Assembly (NCBI GenBank): GCA_012517675.1
Contig: JAAYUL010000095.1
Coordinates: forward strand, 1-35,566
Direction: 5' to 3'
DNA from: Clostridiales bacterium
GTDB taxonomy: Bacteria; Bacillota; Clostridia; Oscillospirales; Acutalibacteraceae
Length of the DNA stretch: 35,566 nucleotides
Shown: positions 6,568 through 14,394 of the stretch, piece by piece
Numbering within the stretch: position 1 is the stretch's first letter
Layout: every line of letters begins with the position of its first letter
The notes under the pieces: model-generated
Told to the model about the DNA's origin: nothing
The model's database searches: none
The model's input: only the letters and a program-made list of their open reading frames with translations
Position numbers and translations under genes: made by a program

Positions 6568-7689
6568 ATGAAACAATGGAGCCTTGCTTTCGATAATATT
6601 AAAAATTTGTTCAGGAAAAACAAATTAATATTTATGTTGTTTTTTATCGGTATGACCGTATGCATTATTTGCTTCATTTATTTTTACGGCAATACGATGT
6701 CCTATAAGGTCAATGAAGCAAAAAACTTAGACTTGCTGCGAACTTACCGTATCACATTCTCTCCGGCAGAACAAACGGATCATCATATGCCGGCTTTTTT
6801 GGACGGCGAGCCTGTGGAGGATATCATCCTGCAAAGCGAAATTCCGTTTCAAAAAATTCAATATCAGGAAATGAATTCCATCTTTAAAGAAATGTACCAG
6901 AATGGTGCCGTTCCATTTTGTGCCTCAGTGAAAAACCGCACGACTCTGTATGCGGAGCAGGGAAGGGTAACCTTTCACCCCGATGAATTGGAAAACGCCT
7001 CACCCGTATTGATCGTCCCTTATTTATTTCTCAGCAGGCACAGCATCTCAAATCAAGATCACCCGTTACTGATTGACGGAACCCGTTTCCGGATGATTGG
7101 GGCATGCACGCTGAACACTTTTTATATTCCTGTCAATACCTTTTTCAAAATGGGTCTTTCCTCAACCGGAATGAAGGTTGTATTCAAAAACATTTTAAGC
7201 GTTCAGCAGGAACAAGCCTTTTACCGTAAGATCAACGCGCGGTTTCCCTCCGCTAAAATCACCGGACCGGAACCGTTTAAGGAATTTCAGAAAGAGAACG
7301 CTCCCACCGAACTTTTTATGGTCGGCATCGTATATGTAATGGCGTTAATCTCCTTTATGTTCCTTATGAAATATATGATTGACGAAAACCGCAGGGAACT
7401 GGTCATTTACTCCATTGCAGGCGCGTCGCAAAGACAAATATCAAGGCAGCTGATTCTCCAGATTACCCTCTTATCTGTTCTCGCAAGTATCGCTGCAATT
7501 GCGCTTTATGTTTGTTTTTACAACCTGTTATTTTCAAAAATAAACATTACCGAAAACATCACCTATAATTGGCGGGATTATGGAATCATTTTAATTTTCT
7601 CCGTCCTGCTTGCCGATCTCACCGCCTACCCGTTCCTCCTGAGCTGCCGGGCAAAATCGATCGTCCAGTTAAAAAACAAGTGTGAATAA
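6568..7689 (+). CDS. FtsX/MacB-type ABC permease subunit A
   Basis: The 373-residue product has the FtsX/MacB topology: one helix near the N-terminus (about residues 19-40), about 210 residues outside the membrane, then three C-terminal helices from about residue 250. Between the C-terminal helices the segment VIYSIAGASQRQI matches the typical FtsX cytoplasmic loop (GAxxxQI). The RBS GAAAGGAACG precedes the ATG. It is the first of two unlike permeases that share one ATPase, so the complex is probably a heterodimer of permeases with two ATPase copies. This type works by transmitting force across the membrane rather than by moving substrate through it. Substrate unknown; the secreted protein upstream is the obvious candidate partner. 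Confidence 0.88.
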   Translation: MKQWSLAFDNIKNLFRKNKLIFMLFFIGMTVCIICFIYFYGNTMSYKVNEAKNLDLLRTYRITFSPAEQTDHHMPAFLDGEPVEDIILQSEIPFQKIQYQEMNSIFKEMYQNGAVPFCASVKNRTTLYAEQGRVTFHPDELENASPVLIVPYLFLSRHSISNQDHPLLIDGTRFRMIGACTLNTFYIPVNTFFKMGLSSTGMKVVFKNILSVQQEQAFYRKINARFPSAKITGPEPFKEFQKENAPTELFMVGIVYVMALISFMFLMKYMIDENRRELVIYSIAGASQRQISRQLILQITLLSVLASIAAIALYVCFYNLLFSKINITENITYNWRDYGIILIFSVLLADLTAYPFLLSCRAKSIVQLKNKCE

Positions 7690-7701
7690 AAGAGGATAAA
7701 A

Positions 7702-8931
7702 ATGAAGCATCTTAAATTTATTTTCAGTTTATACAGCAAAAACTGGCTCTCTGCAATCCTTTTGATTTTTGTCACCTCTGTTTCCCTGTTTACGCTGACG
7801 AACGCAATCGGCAAATACCAGTTTTATCATTATTCTCTGGATTTGTTTTCGTCAACAAAATTAAACGACCATGATGTGTATTTCATGCCGTTTGTATCGG
7901 AAGATCAAAGGAAAGACCCCGAAAGTAACTATTTGAGCATGGAGCAGGCCACGTCAAATGCGGTTCAGCAGATTAAAAACACAGCGGGAGTAGAAGCAGT
8001 CATTCAAAGCCCCTTCCTTATTTCGGGAGAATATAAGGGCAATTCCCTATTAATGGCTATTTACGACCGGGAATTGAACGAAAAATTTTCGCTGCCGCTG
8101 GAAACCGGAACCTGGTTTCGCAATACAGCCAAAACAAAAAACGCAGAAGCAATCGCGGGCGGTTACTCCTTTCAGAACGTACAAGTCGGTTCTGCCATTC
8201 ATGTGGAATATAAAAAAGGGAACGGAATAACAAAAGAAATTGATCTGAAAATCGTGGGCAAACTGAAGGATCCGTCCGCTTTCCCAAATTTTTCTTTGAG
8301 CGGTACAACGATTTTTGCTGACGATATCTGGAAATGGCAGGATGTTCTGATCCTCAATCAGAAAAATCTGCCGGATGATGTCGGAAAGGACGCCCAAGTA
8401 TCCGGAAGTAATTTTTTTATTTCCATCCGCAGCCAAGCAAATTATGACGCTGCGGTTCGGAGCATTGAACAATTCGGAACGGTAAAACCCTATCGCAAAA
8501 TTCTGAGCGATTCCAGTATCAACGCAGAAAACAAAATAAGGCAAAATCTTCCGATTCCGCTTTTTTTCCTTTTCATTTCGAGCATGACGCAGCTAAGCGT
8601 TTCCGTCCTTTTTGTCAACAAAAAGATCCCGGAATTCGGGATCTATTATTTATACGGCTGCACCAAATTCCGATATTTCTGCTCTTTAATGATTTGCATT
8701 ACGGCGCTCGCACTGGTTTCCGTTCTGATCAATTTTGTTATGGTGGTCGAATGTCCGGCGCTGCTGCATTATGGAATTTTAAATCTGGGTCATGTGGTTT
8801 TCGATTGCAGACAGATTTTTTCTTTTGTTCTGCCTTATGAAATCATCAGCCTGCTCTGTTCCATCCTTTTCTGCTTCAGTATATTCCGAAAAAAAACTCC
8901 CATTGAACTGTACAGGAGGCTCGAATCATGA
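7702..8931 (+). CDS. FtsX/MacB-type ABC permease subunit B
   Basis: The 409-residue product has the same topology as the gene before it but very different sequence: helix 1 at about residues 16-35, a large extracytoplasmic domain of about 240 residues, then three C-terminal helices. The segment FGIYYLYGCTKFRY is the FtsX-type loop. RBS GAGGATAAAA lies before the ATG, 12 nt after the previous stop. Its end overlaps the ATPase start by 4 bp (ATGA), so subunit B and ATPase are coupled. Two dissimilar FtsX permeases encoded side by side is the pattern of heterodimeric bacteriocin/peptide-handling systems. Confidence 0.88.
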   Translation: MKHLKFIFSLYSKNWLSAILLIFVTSVSLFTLTNAIGKYQFYHYSLDLFSSTKLNDHDVYFMPFVSEDQRKDPESNYLSMEQATSNAVQQIKNTAGVEAVIQSPFLISGEYKGNSLLMAIYDRELNEKFSLPLETGTWFRNTAKTKNAEAIAGGYSFQNVQVGSAIHVEYKKGNGITKEIDLKIVGKLKDPSAFPNFSLSGTTIFADDIWKWQDVLILNQKNLPDDVGKDAQVSGSNFFISIRSQANYDAAVRSIEQFGTVKPYRKILSDSSINAENKIRQNLPIPLFFLFISSMTQLSVSVLFVNKKIPEFGIYYLYGCTKFRYFCSLMICITALALVSVLINFVMVVECPALLHYGILNLGHVVFDCRQIFSFVLPYEIISLLCSILFCFSIFRKKTPIELYRRLES

Positions 8932-9590
8932 TCACATTGGAACATATCTACAAAATCTATTATTCGCACGGGGTGGAGTTCCAGGCGTTGAAGGACGTCT
9001 CCCTGACCATTTCCGACGGGGATTTTATTGCGATTCAGGGAAAATCCGGGGCGGGAAAATCGACTTTGTTACATATCCTTGGAGGTATCGACGATTATGA
9101 TACGGGTACGTACCGGTTTAACGACACGAATGTCGCGGATTTCACCAACCATCAGCTGGCAAAATTGCGAAACAGCGAAATTGGTTTTGTTCTTCAGGAT
9201 TTTTCCCTGATCAATCACAAGTCCGTCTTGTTCAACGCCATGCTTCCACTCTATTTTAACAAAACTCCCGCAAAAGACATGAAACCAATGGCGCTGAACG
9301 CGCTCCGATTGGCGAGGATTGAAGATCAGGCAAAAAAACCGGCCAACCAGCTTTCCGGCGGCCAGCGGCAAAGGGTTGCAATTGCCCGCGCAATTATCAA
9401 TAATCCCAGTGTGATTTTGGCGGACGAGCCAACCGGTTCTCTGGATACGGAAACCTCGGCCCAAATTATGGACCTGCTGATGTCCCTAAACAAACAGGGA
9501 ATCACTTTAGTTGTCGTCACGCATGATAACACCGTCGCCGGTTATGCTCATAGAATCATCACGCTGCGGGACGGGGAAATCCTATCATAA
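8928..9590 (+). CDS. MacB/LolD-type ABC transporter ATPase
   Basis: The 220-residue stand-alone nucleotide-binding subunit shows GKSGAGKST as Walker A (about residues 38-46), a Q-loop in FVLQDFSL, signature [14 protein letters not shown], Walker [13 protein letters not shown] and the switch His in VVTHD. This sequence type (MacB/LolD/FtsE) serves permeases of the FtsX fold, in agreement with the two genes upstream. It is the last gene of the tightly packed part of the cassette; no strong terminator follows directly, so some transcripts may read into the lipoprotein gene. Confidence 0.94.
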   Translation: MITLEHIYKIYYSHGVEFQALKDVSLTISDGDFIAIQGKSGAGKSTLLHILGGIDDYDTGTYRFNDTNVADFTNHQLAKLRNSEIGFVLQDFSLINHKSVLFNAMLPLYFNKTPAKDMKPMALNALRLARIEDQAKKPANQLSGGQRQRVAIARAIINNPSVILADEPTGSLDTETSAQIMDLLMSLNKQGITLVVVTHDNTVAGYAHRIITLRDGEILS

Positions 9591-9694
9591 AACCGCAAAT
9601 AGCAGCTACAAAAAAATTTTAATAAAAATATGAAAGCTCTGTCTGGAAAGCACGAAGATTACCCGACATGTAGCCCTGTTAGGAAGGTGAAAAG

Positions 9695-10081
9695 ATGAAA
9701 TGGAAAGTTTTATTTCTGCTGGCGATCCCATTGATGCTGGTTTCCTGCGCATCCAATCCTGTCTCTCGTAATGTTGAGGTTTTCTCAGGCGACCGCAAGA
9801 GTTCTTTGTGTAATACGGCGGAAACGGATAAAATCGTACGTTTTTTAGATATTTTAGGTCACTACAGCGTTTCCGATGATCCGCTTCCTTCAAAAACTCC
9901 GGACTATATTGTCAAAATACAGCCCGTGGACCGCGCGGGCAGAAGTATGGAATATAACATCTGGATCAAAGACGACAAAATCATTCTCCAGCCGCCGGAG
10001 ATGGAACAAGGCCCCGCCGCCAAACCGGGGGTGTCGGAATACCCGGCGAAGGACTTCTTGCAGCTTCTGAAAAAAGGGTAA
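9695..10081 (+). CDS. Small putative lipoprotein
   Basis: The 128-residue product has a short signal peptide ending in the lipobox LVSC (Cys at residue 18), so it should be lipid-anchored outside the membrane. The mature part is about 110 residues, with a C-terminal stretch YNIWIKDDKIILQPP that resembles small beta-sandwich lipoproteins of Firmicutes. I cannot name a family. GGAAGGTG precedes the ATG. It lies 104 nt after the ATPase gene and before a terminator, so it could be the last gene of the FtsX-permease cassette or an independent gene; I see no convincing promoter of its own. Confidence 0.78.
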   Translation: MKWKVLFLLAIPLMLVSCASNPVSRNVEVFSGDRKSSLCNTAETDKIVRFLDILGHYSVSDDPLPSKTPDYIVKIQPVDRAGRSMEYNIWIKDDKIILQPPEMEQGPAAKPGVSEYPAKDFLQLLKKG

Positions 10082-10091
10082 ATCAGATGGA

Positions 10092-10133
10092 AAAGATTCC
10101 GCCCGTGTTGTGAAAACGGGGCGGAATCTTTTT
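10092..10133 (+). terminator. Intrinsic terminator after the lipoprotein gene
   Basis: GATTCCGCCC (10095-10104) pairs with GGGCGGAATC (10119-10128), extended by AAA/TTT, and a run of T follows. Confidence 0.9.
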
Positions 10134-10251
10134 GCGATGCGCCTATCCCGCCGAGCCGGGCATTTTTATTTTCATGACCCCTTTCCCTTTATGGGAATCT
10201 GTGCTATGATGAAATAGAACAAATGTGCTTTATCAGAGGGAGGCGCGGAGG

Positions 10252-11478
10252 ATGGACAGAACCGTTTTGCACTGCGACTGCAACGGATTTTTTGCCTCTG
10301 TCGAATGTATTCTGCACCCGGAATACGCCGCCGTGCCCATGGCGGTGTGCGGAAACCCCGAAAACCGCCACGGCATTATTCTGGCAAAAAACGAGCTTGC
10401 CAAACGGTTCCACGTGCAGACGGCGGAAACCATCTGGCAGGCCAAACGCAAATGCCCGGAGCTGGTTCTGGCCCCGCCCCACCATGAAGAATACCGCAAA
10501 TATTCCAAACAAATCAACCGGATATTCCAGCGCTACACCGATCTGGTGGAACCGTTCGGCATTGACGAAAGCTGGCTGGACGTGACCGGCAGCCAAAAGC
10601 TGTACGGCAGCGGGAAACAGATCGCGGACGAGCTGCGCGCGGTCATCCGCCGGGAAATCGGGCTGACAATTTCCGTGGGTGTCTCCTTTAACAAAATTTT
10701 TGCAAAGCTCGGCAGCGACTATAAAAAGCCGGACGCCACCACAGTCATCAGCCGGGAAAACTGGCGGCAAATTCTTTTTCCCCTGCCGGTGAGCGCCCTG
10801 CTTTACGTGGGAAAAAGCGCTGCGGAAACACTCGCCAGACTGGGAATTCACACCATCGGGGACCTCGCCCAAAGCAGCAGAAAAATGATCGTCGGCCGTC
10901 TCGGCAAGCCGGACGGCGAGCTGCACGATTATGCCAACGGACTTGACACAAGCCCCGTTCGCAATTATCATGAGGAGAGGGATGTAAAGTCCGTCGGCAA
11001 CGGGATGACGTTCCGGCGCGATCTGGTCGGAACGGAGGACATCCGCCTTGCCGTCACCGTACTGGCCGACAGCGTCGCGGCGCGAATGCGCAAAAGCGGC
11101 GTGAAATGCTGGGCGGTGCAGGTTACCATCCGCAACCCCGCTTTTCATACCATCACACGGCAGAAAACGCTCCGCTCCCCCTCCTGTCTGGCCAAAGAAG
11201 TGGCGAAAGCCTCTATGGAGCTGGTGCTGGCCTCATGGAACCCAACCGCGCCCATCCGCATGCTGACCATTACCGCGCTGAACCTTACCCCGCAGGAAAG
11301 CTGCGGCGGGCAGCTCAGCTTTTTTGAGACGGAACGCGAGGAAGACCGAAAAAAGCAGGAGCAGCTGGAAACGGCGATGGACAAAATCCGCTCCCGGTTC
11401 GGCAGGGACGCGCTGACCTTCGGCGGCGTTCTGAAAAACGATATCGGCATGGAAGACCCGGCGGACCACAGCGATTGA
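10252..11478 (+). CDS. dinB: Y-family DNA polymerase (Pol IV/DinB-like)
   Basis: The 408-residue translesion polymerase shows the catalytic metal ligands Asp9 (HCDCNGFFASVE) and Asp105-Glu106 (FGIDESWLD), a helix-hairpin-helix-like thumb segment near LARLGIHTIGDLA, and a little-finger domain. QLSFF at residues 354-358 fits the beta-clamp binding pentapeptide. The residue after the first metal Asp+1, usually Asp in E. coli Pol IV (DMD), is Asn, which is common in a Clostridia subgroup and does not remove the catalytic triad. The ATG at 10252 has GGGAGG 8 nt before it; the in-frame upstream ATG at 10225 has no RBS. Likely a role in damage tolerance; no LexA box was seen. Confidence 0.93.
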   Translation: MDRTVLHCDCNGFFASVECILHPEYAAVPMAVCGNPENRHGIILAKNELAKRFHVQTAETIWQAKRKCPELVLAPPHHEEYRKYSKQINRIFQRYTDLVEPFGIDESWLDVTGSQKLYGSGKQIADELRAVIRREIGLTISVGVSFNKIFAKLGSDYKKPDATTVISRENWRQILFPLPVSALLYVGKSAAETLARLGIHTIGDLAQSSRKMIVGRLGKPDGELHDYANGLDTSPVRNYHEERDVKSVGNGMTFRRDLVGTEDIRLAVTVLADSVAARMRKSGVKCWAVQVTIRNPAFHTITRQKTLRSPSCLAKEVAKASMELVLASWNPTAPIRMLTITALNLTPQESCGGQLSFFETEREEDRKKQEQLETAMDKIRSRFGRDALTFGGVLKNDIGMEDPADHSD

Positions 11479-11497
11479 AAACAAAGGAGAGACTGCC

Positions 11498-11923
11498 ATG
11501 AATATGAAGCGATTTGGAAATACGCTGATGCTCCGGATCGACCGGGGCGAGGAAATTCTTGCCTGCGTCACAAAAGCCTGTGAGCAGAACGGAATCCGCC
11601 TGGCCGGCATTTCCGCAATCGGCGCGGTGGACCACGCCGTGGTCGGACTTTACCGCGTGGAGGAAAGGGCCTATCATTCTCACGCGCTGGACGGCGAAAT
11701 GGAGCTGACGTCATTAACGGGAAACGTGACCACAAAAGACGGCGAGCTGTACCTGCATCTTCACGCTGTGCTTGCCGACGAACAGGGGCACGCGTTCGGC
11801 GGGCATCTGAACGAAGCGAGGGTCAGCGGCACCTGTGAAATGATGATCCAAATACTCGACGGAACGGTCGGGCGGTCGATCGACCCGAAAACCGGTTTGA
11901 ACCGGTGGGATTTTTCAGACTGA
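11498..11923 (+). CDS. PPC/DUF296 domain protein
   Basis: The 141-residue product is a single PPC (plant and prokaryote conserved, DUF296) domain. It shows the expected order: GEEILACVTKACEQ near the start, SAIGAVDHAVVGLY, then a His-rich LHLHAVLAD and FGGHLNEARV. The conserved His residues bind metal in structures of bacterial members, which form trimers; in plants the same domain is joined to AT-hooks. Its biochemical role in bacteria is not established. It follows the polymerase gene by 19 nt with AAAGGAGAG upstream of the ATG, so the two are probably co-transcribed. Confidence 0.9.
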   Translation: MNMKRFGNTLMLRIDRGEEILACVTKACEQNGIRLAGISAIGAVDHAVVGLYRVEERAYHSHALDGEMELTSLTGNVTTKDGELYLHLHAVLADEQGHAFGGHLNEARVSGTCEMMIQILDGTVGRSIDPKTGLNRWDFSD

Positions 11924-12007
11924 AACGATGTATCATCAGGCCCGGCTTGAAAAATCAAAGGACCGGTCTAATTCGGCTAAAATGGCACCGTCCAGCGTCA
12001 AAAACGC

Positions 12008-12030
12008 TCGGAATACGGAACGTATTCCGA
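12008..12030. repeat. 9-bp inverted repeat upstream of the Dabb gene
   Basis: TCGGAATAC and GTATTCCGA are perfect arms around a 5-nt loop in the gene-free stretch between the PPC and Dabb genes. No T-run follows, so it may be an operator or an RNA stem rather than a terminator. Confidence 0.5.
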
Positions 12031-12115
12031 TGCCTTTTCCCTTGTCCGGTACAGTTTCACCCCGAAAATCCGTCGTTTTTATTGATCAAACAAGGCCTAT
12101 AAGGAGGAAATCAAA

Positions 12116-12409
12116 ATGGTAAAACACATTGTCATGTGGACACTGAAAGACGAGCAAAAAGCAAATGCCGAAAAAATTGCCGGAGAGCTGCAGGGAAAAT
12201 TCAAAAGCCTGCTCGGCGTGGTGGAAGGACTGACTGCCATAGAAATCGGGCAAAACTACAACGGCGGGAACTACGACATCGTCCTGTACTGCGAATTTAC
12301 CAATCGGGAAACTCAGGACGCCTATCAGAATCACCCCGCGCATGTGGCGATTAAGGGCCGCGTGCACGAGCTCACCTGCGCGCGCGAATGCGTGGATTAC
12401 GAGATCTGA
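12116..12409 (+). CDS. Dabb (stress-response A/B barrel) family protein
   Basis: The 97-residue product is one dimeric alpha/beta-barrel (Dabb) domain. Typical features are the N-terminal VKHIVMWTLKDE, a helix rich in Lys/Ala, and the central strand YDIVLYCEF followed by a helix with AYQNHPAHVAI. Members are small cytoplasmic dimers with varied or unknown roles, including stress proteins and some cyclases. AAGGAGG lies 8 nt before the ATG. Function in this organism is unknown. A strong bidirectional terminator follows. Confidence 0.93.
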   Translation: MVKHIVMWTLKDEQKANAEKIAGELQGKFKSLLGVVEGLTAIEIGQNYNGGNYDIVLYCEFTNRETQDAYQNHPAHVAIKGRVHELTCARECVDYEI

Positions 12410-12420
12410 AAAAATCGCAC

Positions 12421-12456
12421 AAAAAACGGCATGGCGTTCGGCCATGCCGTTTTTTG
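12421..12456. terminator. Bidirectional intrinsic terminator between Dabb and sufB genes
   Basis: AAAAAACGGCATGGC (12421-12435) pairs with GCCATGCCGTTTTTT (12441-12455) around a 5-nt loop. A and T runs on both sides allow it to end both convergent transcripts. Confidence 0.92.
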
Positions 12457-12474
12457 TTTCAACCGCGAAAAGCT

Positions 12475-13389
12475 CTATTTCAAAAAGCCTTCGATGATTT
12501 TCTCCTCCGCCTCTTTGCCGGTCAGACCGAATGTGCAAAGCTTTGTAATCTGTTCGCCCGCTATTTTCCCGATTGCCGCCTCGTGAATCAGCGCCGCGTC
12601 GGTGTTTTTTGCCGAAAGGCAGGGGGTCGCGTCGACGGAGCCGTTTTCGGCCAGAATGGCGTCGCACTCGGAATGCCCGGTGCAGCGGCTGTTCCCGACA
12701 ATCCGCGAGCTGTACCGCTGGCTCGAATGTCCCCTCGCGACGGAGCGCGACACGATATCCGCCTTGGAGTCCTCCCCATTCAAAATCACTTCAAAAGCGG
12801 TGTCAAGGCTGTCGCTTCCGTCGGTCAGCAGGCGTTCATGCACCAAATAAACGGCATGGTCCGCCAGGGTTGCGGATGTAACCCGGTTGGCTCTGTTGAC
12901 ACCGCGAATCTGCTCGGACTCCATCGTGACACTCGCGTTCTCCGCAAGCGAAAACTCGGTTTTCGTATTGATCTCCTTGCTGTCCGCATCGCCGGTTCCG
13001 ACATGCTTTTCAATATATTCGACATGCGCGTTTTTTTCAATAAAAAACCGGTGCGTCCCGCTGTGCGCCGTCGTTTCGTGGCCGTCCGCGTGGACCCCGC
13101 AGCCCGCGATGATCGTGACATCCGCGTTTTCGCCGATGTAAAAGAGATTCGTAACCGAATCCCGCAGGCCGGACTCAGTCACGCAGGCCGGGATATAGAC
13201 CGTTTCATTTTTCGTGCCCGGCTTGACGCGGATGGAGATGCCCGACTTGTCTTCCAGATCTGAAATCACAACATTGGCGGACGATTTTCTGCCGGCACAT
13301 GTTCCGTTTTCCCGCAGATTATAGGCGCCGTGAAACGTCCCTTTAAAGGATGATACGATGCCCAGCAGCTGCTCCGTAAAACTGTTCAT
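12475..13389 (-). CDS. sufB: SufB/SufD-family Fe-S scaffold protein (minimal SufCB system)
   Basis: The 304-residue product belongs to the SufB/SufD family, which with the ATPase SufC assembles iron-sulfur clusters in the cytoplasm. It has the beta-helix core (FFIEKNAHVEYIEKHV, AENASVTMES), the conserved C-x2-GH-x-EC segment CTGHSEC, and the C-terminal ALIHEAAIG with the His-Glu pair. At about 300 residues it is shorter than SufB of E. coli (495) and corresponds to the compact, single-scaffold SmsB/SufB type of archaea and anaerobes. The ATG at 13389 overlaps the sufC stop (ATGA) and has AAAGGGG upstream. No sufD, sufS or sufU is adjacent. Confidence 0.92.
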   Translation of the reverse strand: MNSFTEQLLGIVSSFKGTFHGAYNLRENGTCAGRKSSANVVISDLEDKSGISIRVKPGTKNETVYIPACVTESGLRDSVTNLFYIGENADVTIIAGCGVHADGHETTAHSGTHRFFIEKNAHVEYIEKHVGTGDADSKEINTKTEFSLAENASVTMESEQIRGVNRANRVTSATLADHAVYLVHERLLTDGSDSLDTAFEVILNGEDSKADIVSRSVARGHSSQRYSSRIVGNSRCTGHSECDAILAENGSVDATPCLSAKNTDAALIHEAAIGKIAGEQITKLCTFGLTGKEAEEKIIEGFLK

Positions 13390-14111
13390 TTTCCGCACCC
13401 CTTTCCGACCGGGCAGACGCACCCCGAATCCTCTCCAAACAGTGCCGGAAGCACTTTGTCCGGCACGCCGTATTCCACAACGGTACCTGCGCTGATCACC
13501 GCAATGCGGTCCGCGATTTCAAGAATGCTTTTCTGATGCGATATGATCATCTGCGAAGCGGAAGAATCGGATTTCATTTCACGGAAAATATCGATCAACT
13601 TCTGAAAGCTCCACAGATCGATGCCGGCTTCCGGCTCGTCAAAAATATTGAACGGCGTCCGCCTTGCCAGAACGCTTGCGATTTCGATGCGCTTCAGCTC
13701 GCCGCCGGACAAGCTGGCATTGAGCTCCCGGTCGGCGTAATCGCACATGCAAAGCCCCACCATTCCGAGAAGCGATTTCAATTCATTCGCCGTAAGCTCC
13801 CTGCCGGCCGCTATGTTCAGCAGGACCCGAACGGTAATGCCTTTAAAACAAACCGGGCGCTGAAAGCCGGAGCTGATTCCCTTTTTCGCTTTGCCCGTCA
13901 CATCGAGGGCGGTGATATCCTGACCGTCGAGGATGATCTGACCGGAAGACGGCTGGTAGATGCCCGCGATAATTTTTGCGAGCGTGCTTTTCCCTCCGCC
14001 GTTGGGCCCGGTCACCACCAAAAGCTGCCCGTCTTCTATTTGAAGGTTGACGTCCTTCAAAATGAATTTCCCGTCGGGCGCTTGAAAGCAAATATCTTTT
14101 AATGTCAGCAT
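13386..14111 (-). CDS. sufC: SufC ATPase of Fe-S cluster assembly
   Basis: The 241-residue cytoplasmic ABC-type ATPase has no membrane partner and drives cluster assembly on SufB. Motifs are Walker A GPNGGGKST (residues 35-43), signature LSGGELKRIEIA, Walker B NIFDEPEAGIDLWS, which is diagnostic for SufC, and the switch His in IISHQ. The ATG at 14111 has AAGGAG 6 nt before it; an in-frame TTG at 14126 lies inside that RBS region. The promoter is at 14234-14262. The GC-rich Cys/Gly-containing tail (SGCVCPVGKGCGK) with three Cys is unusual for SufC and could bind metal. Confidence 0.95.
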   Translation of the reverse strand: MLTLKDICFQAPDGKFILKDVNLQIEDGQLLVVTGPNGGGKSTLAKIIAGIYQPSSGQIILDGQDITALDVTGKAKKGISSGFQRPVCFKGITVRVLLNIAAGRELTANELKSLLGMVGLCMCDYADRELNASLSGGELKRIEIASVLARRTPFNIFDEPEAGIDLWSFQKLIDIFREMKSDSSASQMIISHQKSILEIADRIAVISAGTVVEYGVPDKVLPALFGEDSGCVCPVGKGCGK

Positions 14112-14233
14112 TTTTTCTCCTTCCAAACAGGCGAGACCTTGTTTATGGCCGTTTCATTTGGCTGATCCCGTTTTTCAAAATAAGAAAGCCCATTCGCCGG
14201 ATTTATTTTTTCCGGTCGGCTTCTCCTCATCCT

Positions 14234-14262
14234 ATTATTGTACTTCTATTTTTATTTGTCAA
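14234..14262 (-). promoter_or_regulatory. Promoter of sufCB
   Basis: On the minus strand TTGACA (14257-14262) is followed by a 17-nt spacer and AATAAT (14234-14239). It gives a leader of about 115 nt before sufC. Confidence 0.65.
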
Positions 14263-14350
14263 TTATTTCTTGTATTCCTGATTTTTCACGGCTCGCAGTG
14301 ACTGTTTTCGTTCCGGATGCGCCAATCAACGCATTTTCGGCTGTGCCGAC

Positions 14351-14387
14351 AAAAAATCGACCCTACCCGTTCGCAGGTGGGGCCGAC
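14351..14387 (-). terminator. Terminator of the DUF3298 gene
   Basis: On the minus strand a GC-rich stem of about 10 bp (CGGCCCCACC with GGGTAGGGTCG, one mismatch and one wobble) is followed by six T, right after the stop at 14395. Confidence 0.7.
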
Positions 14388-14394
14388 TGATTTG

